A stretch of DNA of 64,000 nucleotides from Propionibacteriales bacterium (GTDB taxonomy: Bacteria; Actinomycetota; Actinomycetes; Propionibacteriales; Nocardioidaceae). The translations under genes and the position numbers were made by a program. Position 1 is the first letter of the stretch; every line of letters starts with the position of its first letter. This document shows positions 7,844 through 17,836 of the stretch, in pieces. The stretch covers positions 1 through 64,000 of the forward strand of contig JAPLCC010000048.1 in NCBI GenBank assembly GCA_026392415.1, read 5' to 3'. The notes beneath the pieces were generated by a model. That model made no database searches. It was not told where the DNA came from and saw only the letters and a program-made list of their open reading frames with translations.

Positions 7844-8604
7844 TACTTGCGGCCCAGGCCCTGAAGACGCTGGAGGGCGCTGCGGGGGACGAGCTTGCTG
7901 CCGGTGACGATGGCCTTGTAGCGACGGGACGGGATCGACAGGGCGCGGCCCTTGTCGAAGTCGGCGAGGGCGTCGTGGACCAAGCGGTCGGGTTCGAGCC
8001 AGAGCAGCTTCGGGGCCGACGAGTCGCGGTCGACACCCAGGCGCTCGTGGAACTCGGTCTTCACGAAGCCGGGGCACAGGGCCATCACGGTGACGCCGCG
8101 CTCGGCGTACTCCGCGTGCGCCCACGCACTGAAGGAGTTCACCCACGCCTTCGCTGCGCTGTAGGTGCCGCGAGGCAGGAAGGCAGCGACGCTGGAGACG
8201 TTGATGACGCCGCCGTGGCCCCGCTCGACCATGCCTGCGAGCGCCGCGTGCGTCAGTCGCAGTACGGCGCGCACCAGCACGTCCTGTTGCGCTTGTTCCA
8301 CGTCGATGGGGTTGTCGAGAAAGCCGTTCTTGAGGCCGAAGCCCGCGTTGTTGACGAGCAGGTCGACCGGCCGGTCGCGGTCCGCAAGCCGTTGCTCGAC
8401 GAGCCCCAGCTGCGCGGGATCGGTGAGGTCGGCAGCGAGCACCTCCACCTCGACGGAGTAAGACGTGCGCAACTCCGCAGCGACGGCATCGAGGCGTGCG
8501 GTGTCGCGTGCGACGAGGACGAGACCGTTGCCCCGTCCGGCGAGCTGACGGGCGAACTCCAGGCCGATCCCGGCGGTGGCGCCGGTGACGAGTGCAGTGG
8601 GCAT
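7843..8604 (-). CDS. SDR family NAD(P)-dependent oxidoreductase
   Basis: This 253-residue classical short-chain dehydrogenase has the cofactor motif TGATAGIG (TGxxxGxG) near residue 7, the NNAGFG motif, a catalytic Ser in INVSSVAAF, and Tyr and Lys in Y-S-A-A-K. The N-terminal motif and an Arg in LVARD suggest NADP(H). The C-terminal LVPRSALQRLQ is common in SDRs that annotation pipelines call DltE-like or short-chain oxidoreductases; the substrate is unknown. ATG 8604 was preferred over TTG 8616 because it begins directly before the first beta strand. The stop codon overlaps the right arm of the intergenic hairpin. Confidence 0.88.
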   Translation of the reverse strand: MPTALVTGATAGIGLEFARQLAGRGNGLVLVARDTARLDAVAAELRTSYSVEVEVLAADLTDPAQLGLVEQRLADRDRPVDLLVNNAGFGLKNGFLDNPIDVEQAQQDVLVRAVLRLTHAALAGMVERGHGGVINVSSVAAFLPRGTYSAAKAWVNSFSAWAHAEYAERGVTVMALCPGFVKTEFHERLGVDRDSSAPKLLWLEPDRLVHDALADFDKGRALSIPSRRYKAIVTGSKLVPRSALQRLQGLGRK

Positions 8605-8684
8605 GGTCGTAGTCAATCAGCGACGCGCACCCGATGCACCGCCCATCCACCCGGACTGCGGCAATGTCCGGCATGATGGTCCTG

Positions 8685-9479
8685 ATGAAGATCGACAAGG
8701 CTCCCCGCACCACGATCCTCGCCGTCGCCAACCAGAAGGGCGGCGTTGCGAAGACGACCAGCGTGGCGTCCGTGGGGGCGGCCCTGGCCGAACTCGGCCA
8801 GTCGGTGCTGCTCGTCGACCTCGACCCGCAGGCGTGCCTGACCTTCTCCCTCGGCATCGACCCCGAGGACCTCGAGCTGTCCGTCCACCACGTCCTGACC
8901 AAGGGCACCGCGATCAGTGAGGTCATCATCGCGACCGAGGACGGCGTCGACCTCCTCCCCGCGACGATCGAGCTCGCCCGCGCCGAGGCTGACCTGCTGA
9001 CCCGCACCGGCCGCGAGCACGTCCTGCGCGGTGTGCTCGAAGATCTGGCAGCCACCGGCACGCACTACGACTGGGTGCTCCTCGACTGCCCGCCGTCACT
9101 CGGTGTGCTCACCGTCGCCGCGCTCACCGCGGCCACCGGGGTCCTGATCCCGCTCCAGTGCGAGACCCTGTCGCATCGAGGCGTCGGCCAGCTCCTCGAC
9201 ACCGTGCACGACGTACGCCGCTTCACGAACCGTGACCTCGAGGTCTGGGGCGTCCTGCCCACGCTGTACGACGGCCGGACCAACCACGCGCGCGCCGTAC
9301 TCGACACCATCTCGGAGACCTACGACCTCGAGGTCGTCGAGCCGCCGATCCCGAAGACCATCAAGTTCGCCGAAGCACCCGCTGCGGGCCGCTCGATCCT
9401 CGCGACCAGCCGCACCAGCAAGGGCGCCCAGGCCTACCGCGACGTGGCCGGAACGCTGCTCAAGCGGGCGGCGCGCTGA
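8685..9479 (+). CDS. ParA/MinD-family ATPase (orphan)
   Basis: This 264-residue P-loop ATPase has the deviant Walker A box NQKGGVAKTT with the signature Lys, a Walker A' LLVDLDPQ and Walker B LLDCPPS. ParA-family proteins position chromosomes, plasmids or protein assemblies by ATP-dependent binding to the nucleoid. No parB-like gene or parS-like repeat follows, so this is an orphan chromosomal ParA of the type found next to RNA helicase genes in actinobacteria. Several in-frame ATGs exist (8664, 8673, 8676, 8685); 8685 gives MKIDKAPRTTILAVANQ, the usual short lead. The start is uncertain by up to 7 residues. Confidence 0.88.
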   Translation: MKIDKAPRTTILAVANQKGGVAKTTSVASVGAALAELGQSVLLVDLDPQACLTFSLGIDPEDLELSVHHVLTKGTAISEVIIATEDGVDLLPATIELARAEADLLTRTGREHVLRGVLEDLAATGTHYDWVLLDCPPSLGVLTVAALTAATGVLIPLQCETLSHRGVGQLLDTVHDVRRFTNRDLEVWGVLPTLYDGRTNHARAVLDTISETYDLEVVEPPIPKTIKFAEAPAAGRSILATSRTSKGAQAYRDVAGTLLKRAAR

Positions 9480-9482
9480 CCC

Positions 9483-10190
9483 GTGAAGCACGTACGAGAG
9501 ACGGCTGGACGACATCGGGCGGCGGCACGCCCCCGATACGGCCGGATCTCCGTGCTGGGAGCTTCCGTCGCGGTCACGGTCGTCGCGGTCGCGGGCGGCT
9601 TCGGATTGTTGCCGAACGGGCCTGATCGATCGGACGCGGCCAGTTCGTTGAGCGCGACTGACGCGCGCGACGACACCGACACGACCGCGCTCGACGCGGC
9701 GGCCTCGGACGACGAGCAGGCGCCGGCGACCGGACTGGCCGACGCTGACGGCAGCACCCGGATTGCTGCCTCGACCGAATCGACGAGTCTGCCGGCACGG
9801 TCGGGCACCGGTCGACGGATCGTCTTCAGCGAGAGCCGCCAGCGGGTGTGGCTCGTCGACGGTGACAACGACGTCGTGCGGACCTACCTCGTCTCCGGCA
9901 GCATCGAGGACAACCTCGACCCGGGCACCTACGAGGTCTACTCCCGTAGCCGCAACGCGGTGGGCATCGACGACTCCGGCACGATGGAGTACTTCGCCCG
10001 GTTCACCCAGGGCACCCAGGGCGCCGCGATCGGTTTCCACACGATCCCCGTCGACGACGGCGCACCGGTGCAGACACTGAAGCAGCTCGGCACCCCGCTG
10101 TCCCACGGCTGCATCCGCCAGAAGCGCAGTGACGCGATCGCGCTGTGGGACTTCGCGCCGACCGGGACGACGGTCGTCGTCACTGCCTGA
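9483..10190 (+). CDS. L,D-transpeptidase (YkuD)
   Basis: This 235-residue envelope enzyme has a basic N-terminus, a hydrophobic helix at about residues 22-42 (signal anchor) and a Ser/Thr/Asp/Ala-rich spacer. The YkuD domain ends with the active-site motif SHGCIR (residues 207-212, nucleophile Cys 210) and has the upstream conserved His in IGFHTIP. Such enzymes form 3-3 peptidoglycan cross-links or attach proteins to the wall. The domain is short and lacks an Ig-like module. The GTG at 9483 is 3 bases after the parA stop, so the two genes are likely transcribed together. Transcription ends before the convergent helicase gene, where a hairpin lies. Confidence 0.87.
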   Translation: MKHVRETAGRHRAAARPRYGRISVLGASVAVTVVAVAGGFGLLPNGPDRSDAASSLSATDARDDTDTTALDAAASDDEQAPATGLADADGSTRIAASTESTSLPARSGTGRRIVFSESRQRVWLVDGDNDVVRTYLVSGSIEDNLDPGTYEVYSRSRNAVGIDDSGTMEYFARFTQGTQGAAIGFHTIPVDDGAPVQTLKQLGTPLSHGCIRQKRSDAIALWDFAPTGTTVVVTA

Positions 10191-10203
10191 GGCGGTGGGT
10201 TGG

Positions 10204-10248
10204 CGAAAAAGCGCCGATCCGGGCCACGGTGTGCGTGACCCGGATCGG
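10204..10248 (-). terminator. Intrinsic terminator of the DEAD-box helicase gene
   Basis: A perfect 10-base inverted repeat CCGATCCGGG (10214-10223) and CCCGGATCGG (10239-10248) encloses a 15-base loop. On the minus strand it is followed by GCGC and then TTTTTC, the classic intrinsic terminator layout for the helicase transcript. It may also stop the convergent L,D-transpeptidase transcript, but on that strand no T-tract follows. Confidence 0.75.
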
Positions 10249-10268
10249 ATGCGTTCGAGGTGTGAGCC

Positions 10269-11966
10269 TCAGGCGGTCTGAGCGGTGTCGCTCGCGCCAC
10301 CGGCGCCACCAGTGCCACCGGTACGGCGACGGCGACGGCGGTTGCGGCTCGCGCCGGCCGGACGCTCGGCGCCCTCGGCCGTCGTACCCTCGGCCGCCGG
10401 GGCGGCTGCGGGCTTGTCGCCCTCGGCGGTGACGCCGCTGCGGGTGCGGGTGCGCGTGCGCTCGCCACCCTCGCGGGGCTTGCGCTCGCCACCCTCGCGG
10501 GGCTTGCGCTCGCCACCGCGACCACCACGGTCGTTGCCGCCACGACCACCGCGGTCGCCGCCGGCTTCGGCGCGTTCGCGGTCGGCCCTGGAGACGTGCG
10601 GCGGGGCCGGGATGAGCCGACCCTTGGTACCGGGAGCGATGCCCTGGTCGTGGTAGAGGTGCTCGGAGGTGGAGTAGGTCTCCAGGGGCTCGTCGAACGG
10701 CAGGTCGAGCGCCTTGTTGATCATCTTCCAGCGGTGCACGTCGGTCGCGTCGACCAGCGTGATCGCGATGCCCGAGGCGCCGGCGCGGCCGGTGCGGCCG
10801 ATCCGGTGGACGTAGGTCTTGTCGTCCTCGGGGCAGGTGTAGTTGACGACGTGGCTGACGCCGGAGACGTCGATGCCTCGAGCGGCGACGTCGGTCGCGA
10901 CGAGGACCTGGATCTTGTCCTCGCGGAACTTGTTGAGTGCCTTCTCGCGCGCGACCTGTGCCATGTCGCCGTGCAACGGGCTGGCCTTGAAGCCGCGCTC
11001 GACGAGCTCATCGGCGATCCGCTGCGCCTGGCGCTTGGTGCGGGTGAAGACGATCATCTTGTCGGCGTCCTCGGCCTGCAGCAGGCGACCGATGATCTCC
11101 GGCTTGTCGAGGTCGTGGGCGAGGTAGATGAACTGGGCGGTGGCAGGCACCGTGGAGTTCTCGTACGACGACTCGGCCCGGATGTTCATCGGGTGCCGCA
11201 TGTGCGTGCGGGCCAGTGCGACGATCGCCGCGGGCATGGTCGCCGAGAACAGCATCGTCTGGCGGGTCTCGGGGGTGAGGCGCAGCAACTTCTCGACATC
11301 GGGCAGGAAGCCGAGGTCGAGCATCTCGTCGGCCTCGTCGAGGACCAGTGCGTGCACGTGGGAGAGGTCGAGCACCTTGCGGTTGGCGAGGTCGATGAGC
11401 CGGCCCGGCGTACCGACGACGATGTCGACGCCGCTCTCGAGCGCCTCGATCTGGCCGTCGTAGCCGACGCCGCCGTAGATCGTGAGGACGCGCAGGCCGC
11501 GGTCACGGCTGGCGAGCTCGAGGTCGCTGGAGACCTGGATGGCCAGCTCGCGGGTCGGCGCGACGATCAGCGCCTGCGGCTTGCCCTCGGCGATCTCGAT
11601 GTAGTCGGGGTCCTTCGTCGCGATGCTGCGCTGCAGCACCGGGATGCCGAAGGCGAGGGTCTTGCCCGTGCCCGTGCGGGCCTGCCCGATCAGGTCGGTG
11701 CCGACCAGCGCGACGGAGAGGGTCATCTCCTGGATCGCGAAGGGGTGGACGATGCCGCCGCGCTCGAGCGCGTCGCAGATCTCCGAGTGGACGCCGAGGT
11801 CGCGGAAGGTGATCCCGGGGACCACCTCGACCTGCTCCTCGGTGAGGGTTTCGATGCCAGCCGCCAGAACCTCTTCGGTGGTGACGTCGCTGGTGGGTTC
11901 GTTCGTGGAAGTGCTCAGGGCCGTGTCGCTTTCGTGAGTGTCGTCAGCCGCGGTGACAAACGCCAT
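10269..11966 (-). CDS. DEAD-box ATP-dependent RNA helicase
   Basis: This 565-residue protein has an acidic Ser/Thr-rich N-terminus (about 55 residues) and the full DEAD-box core: the Q motif region, ARTGTGKT (Walker A), PTRELAIQ, TPGRLID, DEAD, SAT, the helicase C domain with FTRTKRQAQ and VATDVAARGID, and HRIGRTGRAG. The 100-residue basic tail contains RGG-type repeats, two copies of GERKPREG, and ends with an Arg cluster and Gly-rich residues, as in cold-shock/ribosome-biogenesis helicases (DeaD/RhlE type), where the tail binds RNA. ATG 11966 is 3 bases inside TTG 11969. The codon repeats in the tail are coding, not a DNA repeat element. Confidence 0.93.
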   Translation of the reverse strand: MAFVTAADDTHESDTALSTSTNEPTSDVTTEEVLAAGIETLTEEQVEVVPGITFRDLGVHSEICDALERGGIVHPFAIQEMTLSVALVGTDLIGQARTGTGKTLAFGIPVLQRSIATKDPDYIEIAEGKPQALIVAPTRELAIQVSSDLELASRDRGLRVLTIYGGVGYDGQIEALESGVDIVVGTPGRLIDLANRKVLDLSHVHALVLDEADEMLDLGFLPDVEKLLRLTPETRQTMLFSATMPAAIVALARTHMRHPMNIRAESSYENSTVPATAQFIYLAHDLDKPEIIGRLLQAEDADKMIVFTRTKRQAQRIADELVERGFKASPLHGDMAQVAREKALNKFREDKIQVLVATDVAARGIDVSGVSHVVNYTCPEDDKTYVHRIGRTGRAGASGIAITLVDATDVHRWKMINKALDLPFDEPLETYSTSEHLYHDQGIAPGTKGRLIPAPPHVSRADRERAEAGGDRGGRGGNDRGGRGGERKPREGGERKPREGGERTRTRTRSGVTAEGDKPAAAPAAEGTTAEGAERPAGASRNRRRRRRTGGTGGAGGASDTAQTA

Positions 11967-12109
11967 CAATCAATGCGGCTGTTTCACACTCAGCCGCGCA
12001 CATACGTGGGCAGGTTGCCCGGGGCGGGCCTTCTCGCTCGGCCTCCACGGTGGCGTGGGGCGGGTCGGGCAGGCGCTCGCGCCTCTCATGGTACTTGTAC
12101 CCTGCCCGC

Positions 12110-12823
12110 ATGGCTGAATCCGTCGACGCGCCCGCTGCTGCGGCCCCACCGGTGCCCGACACCGACCCGGCCTACCGCGAGGCCGTCATCGACCTGCTCG
12201 GCGCCATCTCCTACGGTGAGATCTCCGCCTTCGAGCGGCTGGCCGAGGACTCCAAGCTCGCCCCGACGCTGCCGGACAAGGTGGACCTGGCCACGATGGC
12301 GAGCATCGAGTTGGCCAAGGTGCACCGCCTGCACGACCGGATCCGGGCCTACGGCGCGGACCCGTTCGCGGCGATGGCACCGTTCAGCGCGCCCATCGAC
12401 GAGTTCCACGGCCACACGGCGCCGGCCGACTGGTACGAGGGCCTCGTCAAGGCCTACGTCGGTGACGGGCTCGCCAACGACTTCTACCGCGAGATCGCGG
12501 CCTACCTCGACCCCGAGACCCGCGACCTCGTCGTGTCCTCCATGGAGGAGGGCACCCACTCGGCGTTCGTGGTCGACCGGGTCCGGGCCGGCATCGTCCA
12601 GGACGCCCGACTCGGCGGTCGGCTGGCCCTGTGGGGACGCCGCCTGATGGGTGAGGCGCTCACCCAGGCCCAGCGGGTCGCAGCGGACCGCGACGCGCTG
12701 TCCGCGCTCCTCGCCGGCGGCGTGGACCGACCGGGCCTCGACCTCGCCGCGCTCGGTCGGATGTTCACCCGGCTCACCGAGCGGCACATGGCCCGCATGG
12801 CCGAGCTCGGCCTCGAAGCCTGA
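12110..12823 (+). CDS. Ferritin-like fold protein
   Basis: This 237-residue mostly helical protein is predicted to fold as a four-helix ferritin-like bundle. Carboxylate/histidine positions typical of the fold can be seen, for example EISAFERLAED, IELAKVHRLHDR, E-E-G-T-H-S and RLTERHMARM. Actinobacterial relatives next to the DEAD-box helicase gene are annotated as ferritin-like fold-containing protein, distantly related to tRNA 2-methylthio-N6-isopentenyl adenosine hydroxylase (MiaE). Substrate and metal are unproven. The ATG at 12110 lies behind GTACCCT at leaderless spacing. Confidence 0.78.
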   Translation: MAESVDAPAAAAPPVPDTDPAYREAVIDLLGAISYGEISAFERLAEDSKLAPTLPDKVDLATMASIELAKVHRLHDRIRAYGADPFAAMAPFSAPIDEFHGHTAPADWYEGLVKAYVGDGLANDFYREIAAYLDPETRDLVVSSMEEGTHSAFVVDRVRAGIVQDARLGGRLALWGRRLMGEALTQAQRVAADRDALSALLAGGVDRPGLDLAALGRMFTRLTERHMARMAELGLEA

Positions 12824-12829
12824 GCGCCG

Positions 12830-13279
12830 ATGGTCGACGACGCCCGCCTGATCGAGAAGCTGCTCTTCACCTACGCCGACGGCGTGGATGCCGGTGACCT
12901 GGCTGCGGTCGGGGCGCTCTTCCGCCACGGTCGGGTCTGCGGCGAGACGCCCACGGGACCGGTGACCCTCGCGGACGGGCCGGACGCCGTGGAGGCGTTC
13001 TACCGCTCGATCATCCGTCTGTACGACGACGGCACGCCCCGCACCCGGCACATCACCACCAACGTGGTGGTCGACGTGGATCCCGAGGCGGGCACGGCGA
13101 GCGCCGCGTCGTCGTACACCGTGTTCCAGGCGACGGAAGGACTGCCGCTGCAGGCGGTCATCATCGGGCGCTACGCAGACACCTTCCGGCGGATCGAGGG
13201 CACCTGGTGGTTCGAGACCCGCACGATGCGGGCCGACCTGACCGGCGACCTCAGTGCGCACCTGCTGCATCGCCCGTGA
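12830..13279 (+). CDS. NTF2-like/SnoaL-type protein
   Basis: This 149-residue protein begins with the helical N-terminus and YADGVDAGDLAAVGALF typical of the nuclear transport factor 2 fold, followed by a predicted curved beta sheet (VTLADGPDAVEAFYRS, TRHITTNVVVDVD, WWFETRTM). Members include SnoaL-like cyclases, ketosteroid-isomerase-like enzymes and ring-hydroxylating dioxygenase beta subunits; nothing nearby assigns a substrate. It starts 6 bases after the ferritin-like gene, so they probably form one transcript. Its last 29 bases overlap the end of the convergent fatty acid hydroxylase gene. Confidence 0.8.
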   Translation: MVDDARLIEKLLFTYADGVDAGDLAAVGALFRHGRVCGETPTGPVTLADGPDAVEAFYRSIIRLYDDGTPRTRHITTNVVVDVDPEAGTASAASSYTVFQATEGLPLQAVIIGRYADTFRRIEGTWWFETRTMRADLTGDLSAHLLHRP

Positions 13280-14180
13280 CGTTCGCCGCGGCCTGAGGGT
13301 CGGCGCCGAGCGCTGAAGGCGCCCAGCCCGGCGGACCGAACAGGTAGCCCGCCTTGTCGCGCCAGCTGTCGGCGGAACGGACGTTGCGGGTGATCTGCGC
13401 GTAGTCGCCGTACTGGAGCTTGAGCAGGTTGTAGGTCTCGACCTTCTTGGTCAGGCCGTACGTCGGACGGTGCAGCTCGGGCTGGAAGGTGCCGAACATG
13501 CGGTCCCAGATGATCAGCATCCCGGCGTAGTTCTTGTCGAGGTACTCCGGGTCCGAGCCGTGGTGAACCCGGTGGTGGGAGGGCGTGTTGAACACGAACT
13601 CGATCGGCCGGGGGAGCTTGCCGATGGTCTCGGTGTGCACGAAGAACTGGAAGATCAGGTTGAAGCCGAAGGCGACGTAGATGGTCCACGGCGAGAACCC
13701 GAGGAAGGGGAGCGGGAGCCAGAAGAAGAACTCGAACCACGGGTTCCACTTCTGTCGCAGCGCCGTCCCGAAGTTCATGTACTCGCTCGAGTGGTGGGCC
13801 TGGTGTGCTGCCCAACCGACGTTGACACGGTGCACGAACCGGTGCGAGCAGTAGAAGCCGAGGTCGACGCCGATCAGGACCAGCGGCCAGTACCACCACG
13901 CGTCGATCGAGAGGTGGAACGGCGCCAGGTGCACGAAGACCAGGGAGTAGACCAGGAATGACCCGACCTTGAACGCCAGTGTGAAGACGAGGGAGATGAG
14001 TCCCATGGACAGGCTCGCGCGGGTGTCCTTGCCGAAGTAACCGGTCGGAGGCTTGCCGGTCACGGGGTCGTCGTCGTGGTCGAGCCACTTGAGAGCGGCG
14101 AGCTCGATAAGGAGCGTGAGCACGAAGAACGGGATCGCGTAGGTGACCGGGTTCTTCATCGGGTCGAGCAGGTGCTCCAT
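13251..14180 (-). CDS. Sterol desaturase/fatty acid hydroxylase family protein
   Basis: This 309-residue integral membrane protein has about four to five helices and the histidine clusters of the di-iron fatty acid hydroxylase superfamily: HRFVHR, HQAHHSSEYMN and HHRVHHGSD. These ligate the two irons on the cytoplasmic face. Bacterial members hydroxylate or desaturate fatty acids, sterols or carotenoids; the substrate is not clear here. A good Shine-Dalgarno (AAAGGAGA) lies 6 bases before ATG 14180. The divergent TetR gene 67 bases away is the likely regulator. Confidence 0.88.
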   Translation of the reverse strand: MEHLLDPMKNPVTYAIPFFVLTLLIELAALKWLDHDDDPVTGKPPTGYFGKDTRASLSMGLISLVFTLAFKVGSFLVYSLVFVHLAPFHLSIDAWWYWPLVLIGVDLGFYCSHRFVHRVNVGWAAHQAHHSSEYMNFGTALRQKWNPWFEFFFWLPLPFLGFSPWTIYVAFGFNLIFQFFVHTETIGKLPRPIEFVFNTPSHHRVHHGSDPEYLDKNYAGMLIIWDRMFGTFQPELHRPTYGLTKKVETYNLLKLQYGDYAQITRNVRSADSWRDKAGYLFGPPGWAPSALGADPQAAANVTGDAAGAH

Positions 14181-14247
14181 GACGTCTCCTTTGATGTGAC
14201 TCGGGAGTAAGTTACCACGAAGTCAATTGATCGGCTAGGGTCGTGAC

Positions 14248-14895
14248 ATGACCTCCGCCACGTCCGCCGCCCCGGCGTCGGTACGCCGCTCCGGCACCAA
14301 GGGTGTGGCCCGCGCAGATCGCGAGCAACAGATCCTCGACGTGGCCGGTCGGGTCTTCGCCGAACACGGCTTCACCGCGACATCGGTCGCCGACATCGCC
14401 GAGCGGGCCGGCATCTCCAAACCGCTGATCTACAACTACTTCGGTTCCAAGGAAGGTCTCTTCGAGCGCTGCCTGCAGGTCGCCTCGGAGTTGCTGGTCG
14501 CCGAGATCGAGCGCACCGCGCAACTGGACGTCGTCGGCATCGACCGCGCGCTGGCCACGCTCGACGGGGTGTTCAGGGTGCTGGCGGGCCGCCCCTGGGC
14601 CTGGCAGATCGCCGACGATGCGACGGCCCCGGAGGTGGGTCTGGCCCTTCTCGACTCCTACCGGCGTCGGCTGGAGGACATCGCCGTCGTCGGGGTCGGT
14701 CAGCTGCTGACCCTGGCGGGGGACCACGACCCGCTCGACCTCGAGGCGCTGACGGCGGTGTGGAGCAGCGTGTTCAGCGCGCTCGTCGCCTGGTGGATCG
14801 AGCATCCCGACGTGACCCCTCAGGAGATGACGTCTCGGTGCGGCCGCTTGTTCGGTGCCGTCTTCGGAGTCGTTCCGGCAGCGCCCGACGCCTGA
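14248..14895 (+). CDS. TetR family transcriptional regulator
   Basis: This 215-residue protein has an N-terminal TetR helix-turn-helix (residues about 25-75, with ILDVAGRVFAEHGFTATS, IAERAGISKPLIYNYFGSKE) and a helical C-terminal ligand-binding and dimerisation domain. The divergent position relative to the fatty acid hydroxylase gene suggests that it represses that gene and itself in response to a lipid-like ligand (inference). ATG 14248 lies about 7 bases after TAGGGT, a leaderless -10. An 8-base palindrome TCAATTGA at 14223-14230 in the shared spacer is a candidate half of the operator. Confidence 0.88.
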   Translation: MTSATSAAPASVRRSGTKGVARADREQQILDVAGRVFAEHGFTATSVADIAERAGISKPLIYNYFGSKEGLFERCLQVASELLVAEIERTAQLDVVGIDRALATLDGVFRVLAGRPWAWQIADDATAPEVGLALLDSYRRRLEDIAVVGVGQLLTLAGDHDPLDLEALTAVWSSVFSALVAWWIEHPDVTPQEMTSRCGRLFGAVFGVVPAAPDA

Positions 14896-15291
14896 TCAGC
14901 GGCCGAGGAAACCGGCCGTCAAGGCGGCGGCGAGCAAGATGCCGAGGGCCAGCAGGAACACGAGTCCGCCGGTGAATCCTGGTCGAGGGCCGCCGGTGCG
15001 CAGGGCGATCTCCATCCGGGTCCAGCGTTGCCAGCCGACGCCGAGCGCAGCGGCGCTGACGGTCAGCAGGCCCAGGGACAGCAGCACGCGGGCCGTCGTC
15101 GAGAACTCCAGGGCCGGTGAGGCGACCGCGACGGCACCGGCGACCAGCGCGAGCGAGGTGCGCACCCACGCGAGGAAGGTCCGCTCGTTCGCGAGCGAGT
15201 CGCGTGCCTCGGCATCGACTCCGACGTCGTAGACCCGGCGGGGTCGACGCGGTGTCGGAGGTGGCTGTGCGGGAGTGTCGGGCGCGGGCAC
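14896..15291 (-). CDS. DUF202 (YidH-type) membrane protein
   Basis: This 131-residue protein has a Pro-rich N-terminus, then the DUF202 signature LANERTFLAWVRTSLAL and three hydrophobic helices. DUF202/YidH proteins are small inner membrane proteins without an established function. The stop abuts the TetR gene stop with no intervening base (TGATCA). The start is ATG 15291. Confidence 0.88.
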   Translation of the reverse strand: MPAPDTPAQPPPTPRRPRRVYDVGVDAEARDSLANERTFLAWVRTSLALVAGAVAVASPALEFSTTARVLLSLGLLTVSAAALGVGWQRWTRMEIALRTGGPRPGFTGGLVFLLALGILLAAALTAGFLGR

Positions 15292-15372
15292 GAGGCCAGC
15301 ATGGCGGGTCCGGCCGCCGCACGTCCGGGGAACGCACGGTGGGTGCTGCCCGATCTGGTGCCCTCCGCGGTC

Positions 15373-16698
<1,326 letters not shown>

Positions 16699-16727
16699 TC
16701 GACCGATGGCCTGAAGAGGACACGACC

Positions 16728-17336
16728 ATGGCTGCGTCACAGGGCGAGCGCCGCAGGTCCCGCAAGCCGGGCCGTTCCCAGTCGGGACGGTCGGGGCCGC
16801 GGTACGCCGAGCGCCTGAAGGTCGAGCGCAAGCTCGCGGCACGTGATCGCCAGGCAGCCCTGGACCGTGCTCGGGTCGAGCACCAGAAGAAGTCGCGGCT
16901 GACCGGTCGCGCCGCGATCCTGGTCCTCGTGCTCGCCGTGCTCGCCGTGTCCTACGCGTCGTCGCTGCGGGCCTACCTGCAACAGCGCAGCCACATCGAG
17001 GCGCTCGAGAGCCAGATCGTCGAGCGCGAGTCCGACATCGACGACCTCGAGCGCGAGAAGGCTCGCTGGGAGGACCCGTCGTACGTCGCCCAGCAGGCGC
17101 GGGTGCGGTTCAACTACGTCATGCCCGGTGAGACCCCGTTCATCGTGCTCGACGCCGACGGCAACCCGCTCGACGCCTCGGCCGAACTCGGTGACCCGTC
17201 CACGGTCGCCGACCCGGACGACCGCGTCTGGTACGAGGATGCGTGGGATTCGATGAAGGTCGCCGGCAACCCGCCGACCGACGTGCGTGCGCCCAAGGAC
17301 CAGATCCGGGCGCCCAAGGAGGACCTGGACGAGTGA
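16728..17336 (+). CDS. FtsB/DivIC-like septum formation initiator protein
   Basis: This 202-residue protein has a strongly basic N-terminal cytoplasmic tail of about 60 residues, a single membrane helix (AAILVLVLAVLAVSYASSL), then a leucine/charged coiled coil (HIEALESQIVERESDIDDLEREKARWED) and the DivIC motif DPSYVAQQARVRFNYVMPGE. The C-terminal extension is acidic and Pro-rich. In divisomes FtsB/DivIC pairs with FtsL and FtsQ. Location directly after eno is the standard actinobacterial position of this gene. Start ATG 16728, 29 bases after eno. Confidence 0.9.
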   Translation: MAASQGERRRSRKPGRSQSGRSGPRYAERLKVERKLAARDRQAALDRARVEHQKKSRLTGRAAILVLVLAVLAVSYASSLRAYLQQRSHIEALESQIVERESDIDDLEREKARWEDPSYVAQQARVRFNYVMPGETPFIVLDADGNPLDASAELGDPSTVADPDDRVWYEDAWDSMKVAGNPPTDVRAPKDQIRAPKEDLDE

Positions 17337-17836
17337 GCACCGACGAGGCCGTCATTGCCGCACAACTCGGTCGGCAGCCTCGCGGGGTGCACGCGATCGG
17401 GCATCGGTGCCCGTGCGGTCATCCCGACGTGGTCACCACCGAGCCGCGGTTGCCGAACGGGACGCCGTTCCCGACGACGTACTACCTCACCTGCCCGCGG
17501 GTGAACTCCCGCATCGGCACGCTCGAGGCATCCGGGTTGATGAAGGAGATGCAGGACCGGCTCGGCACCGATCCCGAGCTCGCTGCCGCCTATCGGGCCG
17601 CGCACGTCGCCTACCTCGCCGACCGTGCAGCGGTCGCGGAGTCCGGTGGCTTCGACGTCCCAGAGATCGACGGCATCTCGGCCGGCGGCATGCCCGATCG
17701 GGTCAAGTGTCTCCACGTGCTCGCGGGGCACGCGCTCGCTGCTGGCCCCGGCGTCAACCCGCTCGGTGACGAGGTGCTCGAGATCCTCGGCGACTGGTGG
17801 GCCAAGGGCCCGTGCGTCTCCGTCACCGATGACTGA
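17333..17836 (+). CDS. DUF501 domain protein
   Basis: This 167-residue cytoplasmic protein of unknown function has the DUF501 pattern HRCPCGHPDVVTTEPRLPNG, TYYLTCPR and DRVKCLHVLAGHALA, with conserved Cys and His that look metal-binding. The GTG start overlaps the stop of the divisome gene (GTGA), and AAGGAGG lies about 10 bases upstream, so the pair is translationally coupled. It also overlaps the ppx start by 8 bases. Placement between ftsB-like and ppx genes is conserved in actinobacteria. Confidence 0.9.
   Translation: MSTDEAVIAAQLGRQPRGVHAIGHRCPCGHPDVVTTEPRLPNGTPFPTTYYLTCPRVNSRIGTLEASGLMKEMQDRLGTDPELAAAYRAAHVAYLADRAAVAESGGFDVPEIDGISAGGMPDRVKCLHVLAGHALAAGPGVNPLGDEVLEILGDWWAKGPCVSVTDD

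Noticed and set aside
8685-9479. ParA as plasmid or phage partition system
   Set aside because: No parB-like gene or centromere-type repeats are present and all neighbours are chromosomal core genes.
10440-10520. Tandem DNA repeat in the helicase gene, possibly CRISPR-like
   Set aside because: It encodes the repeated GERKPREG tail in frame; spacers are absent and unit size is 27 bases or less.
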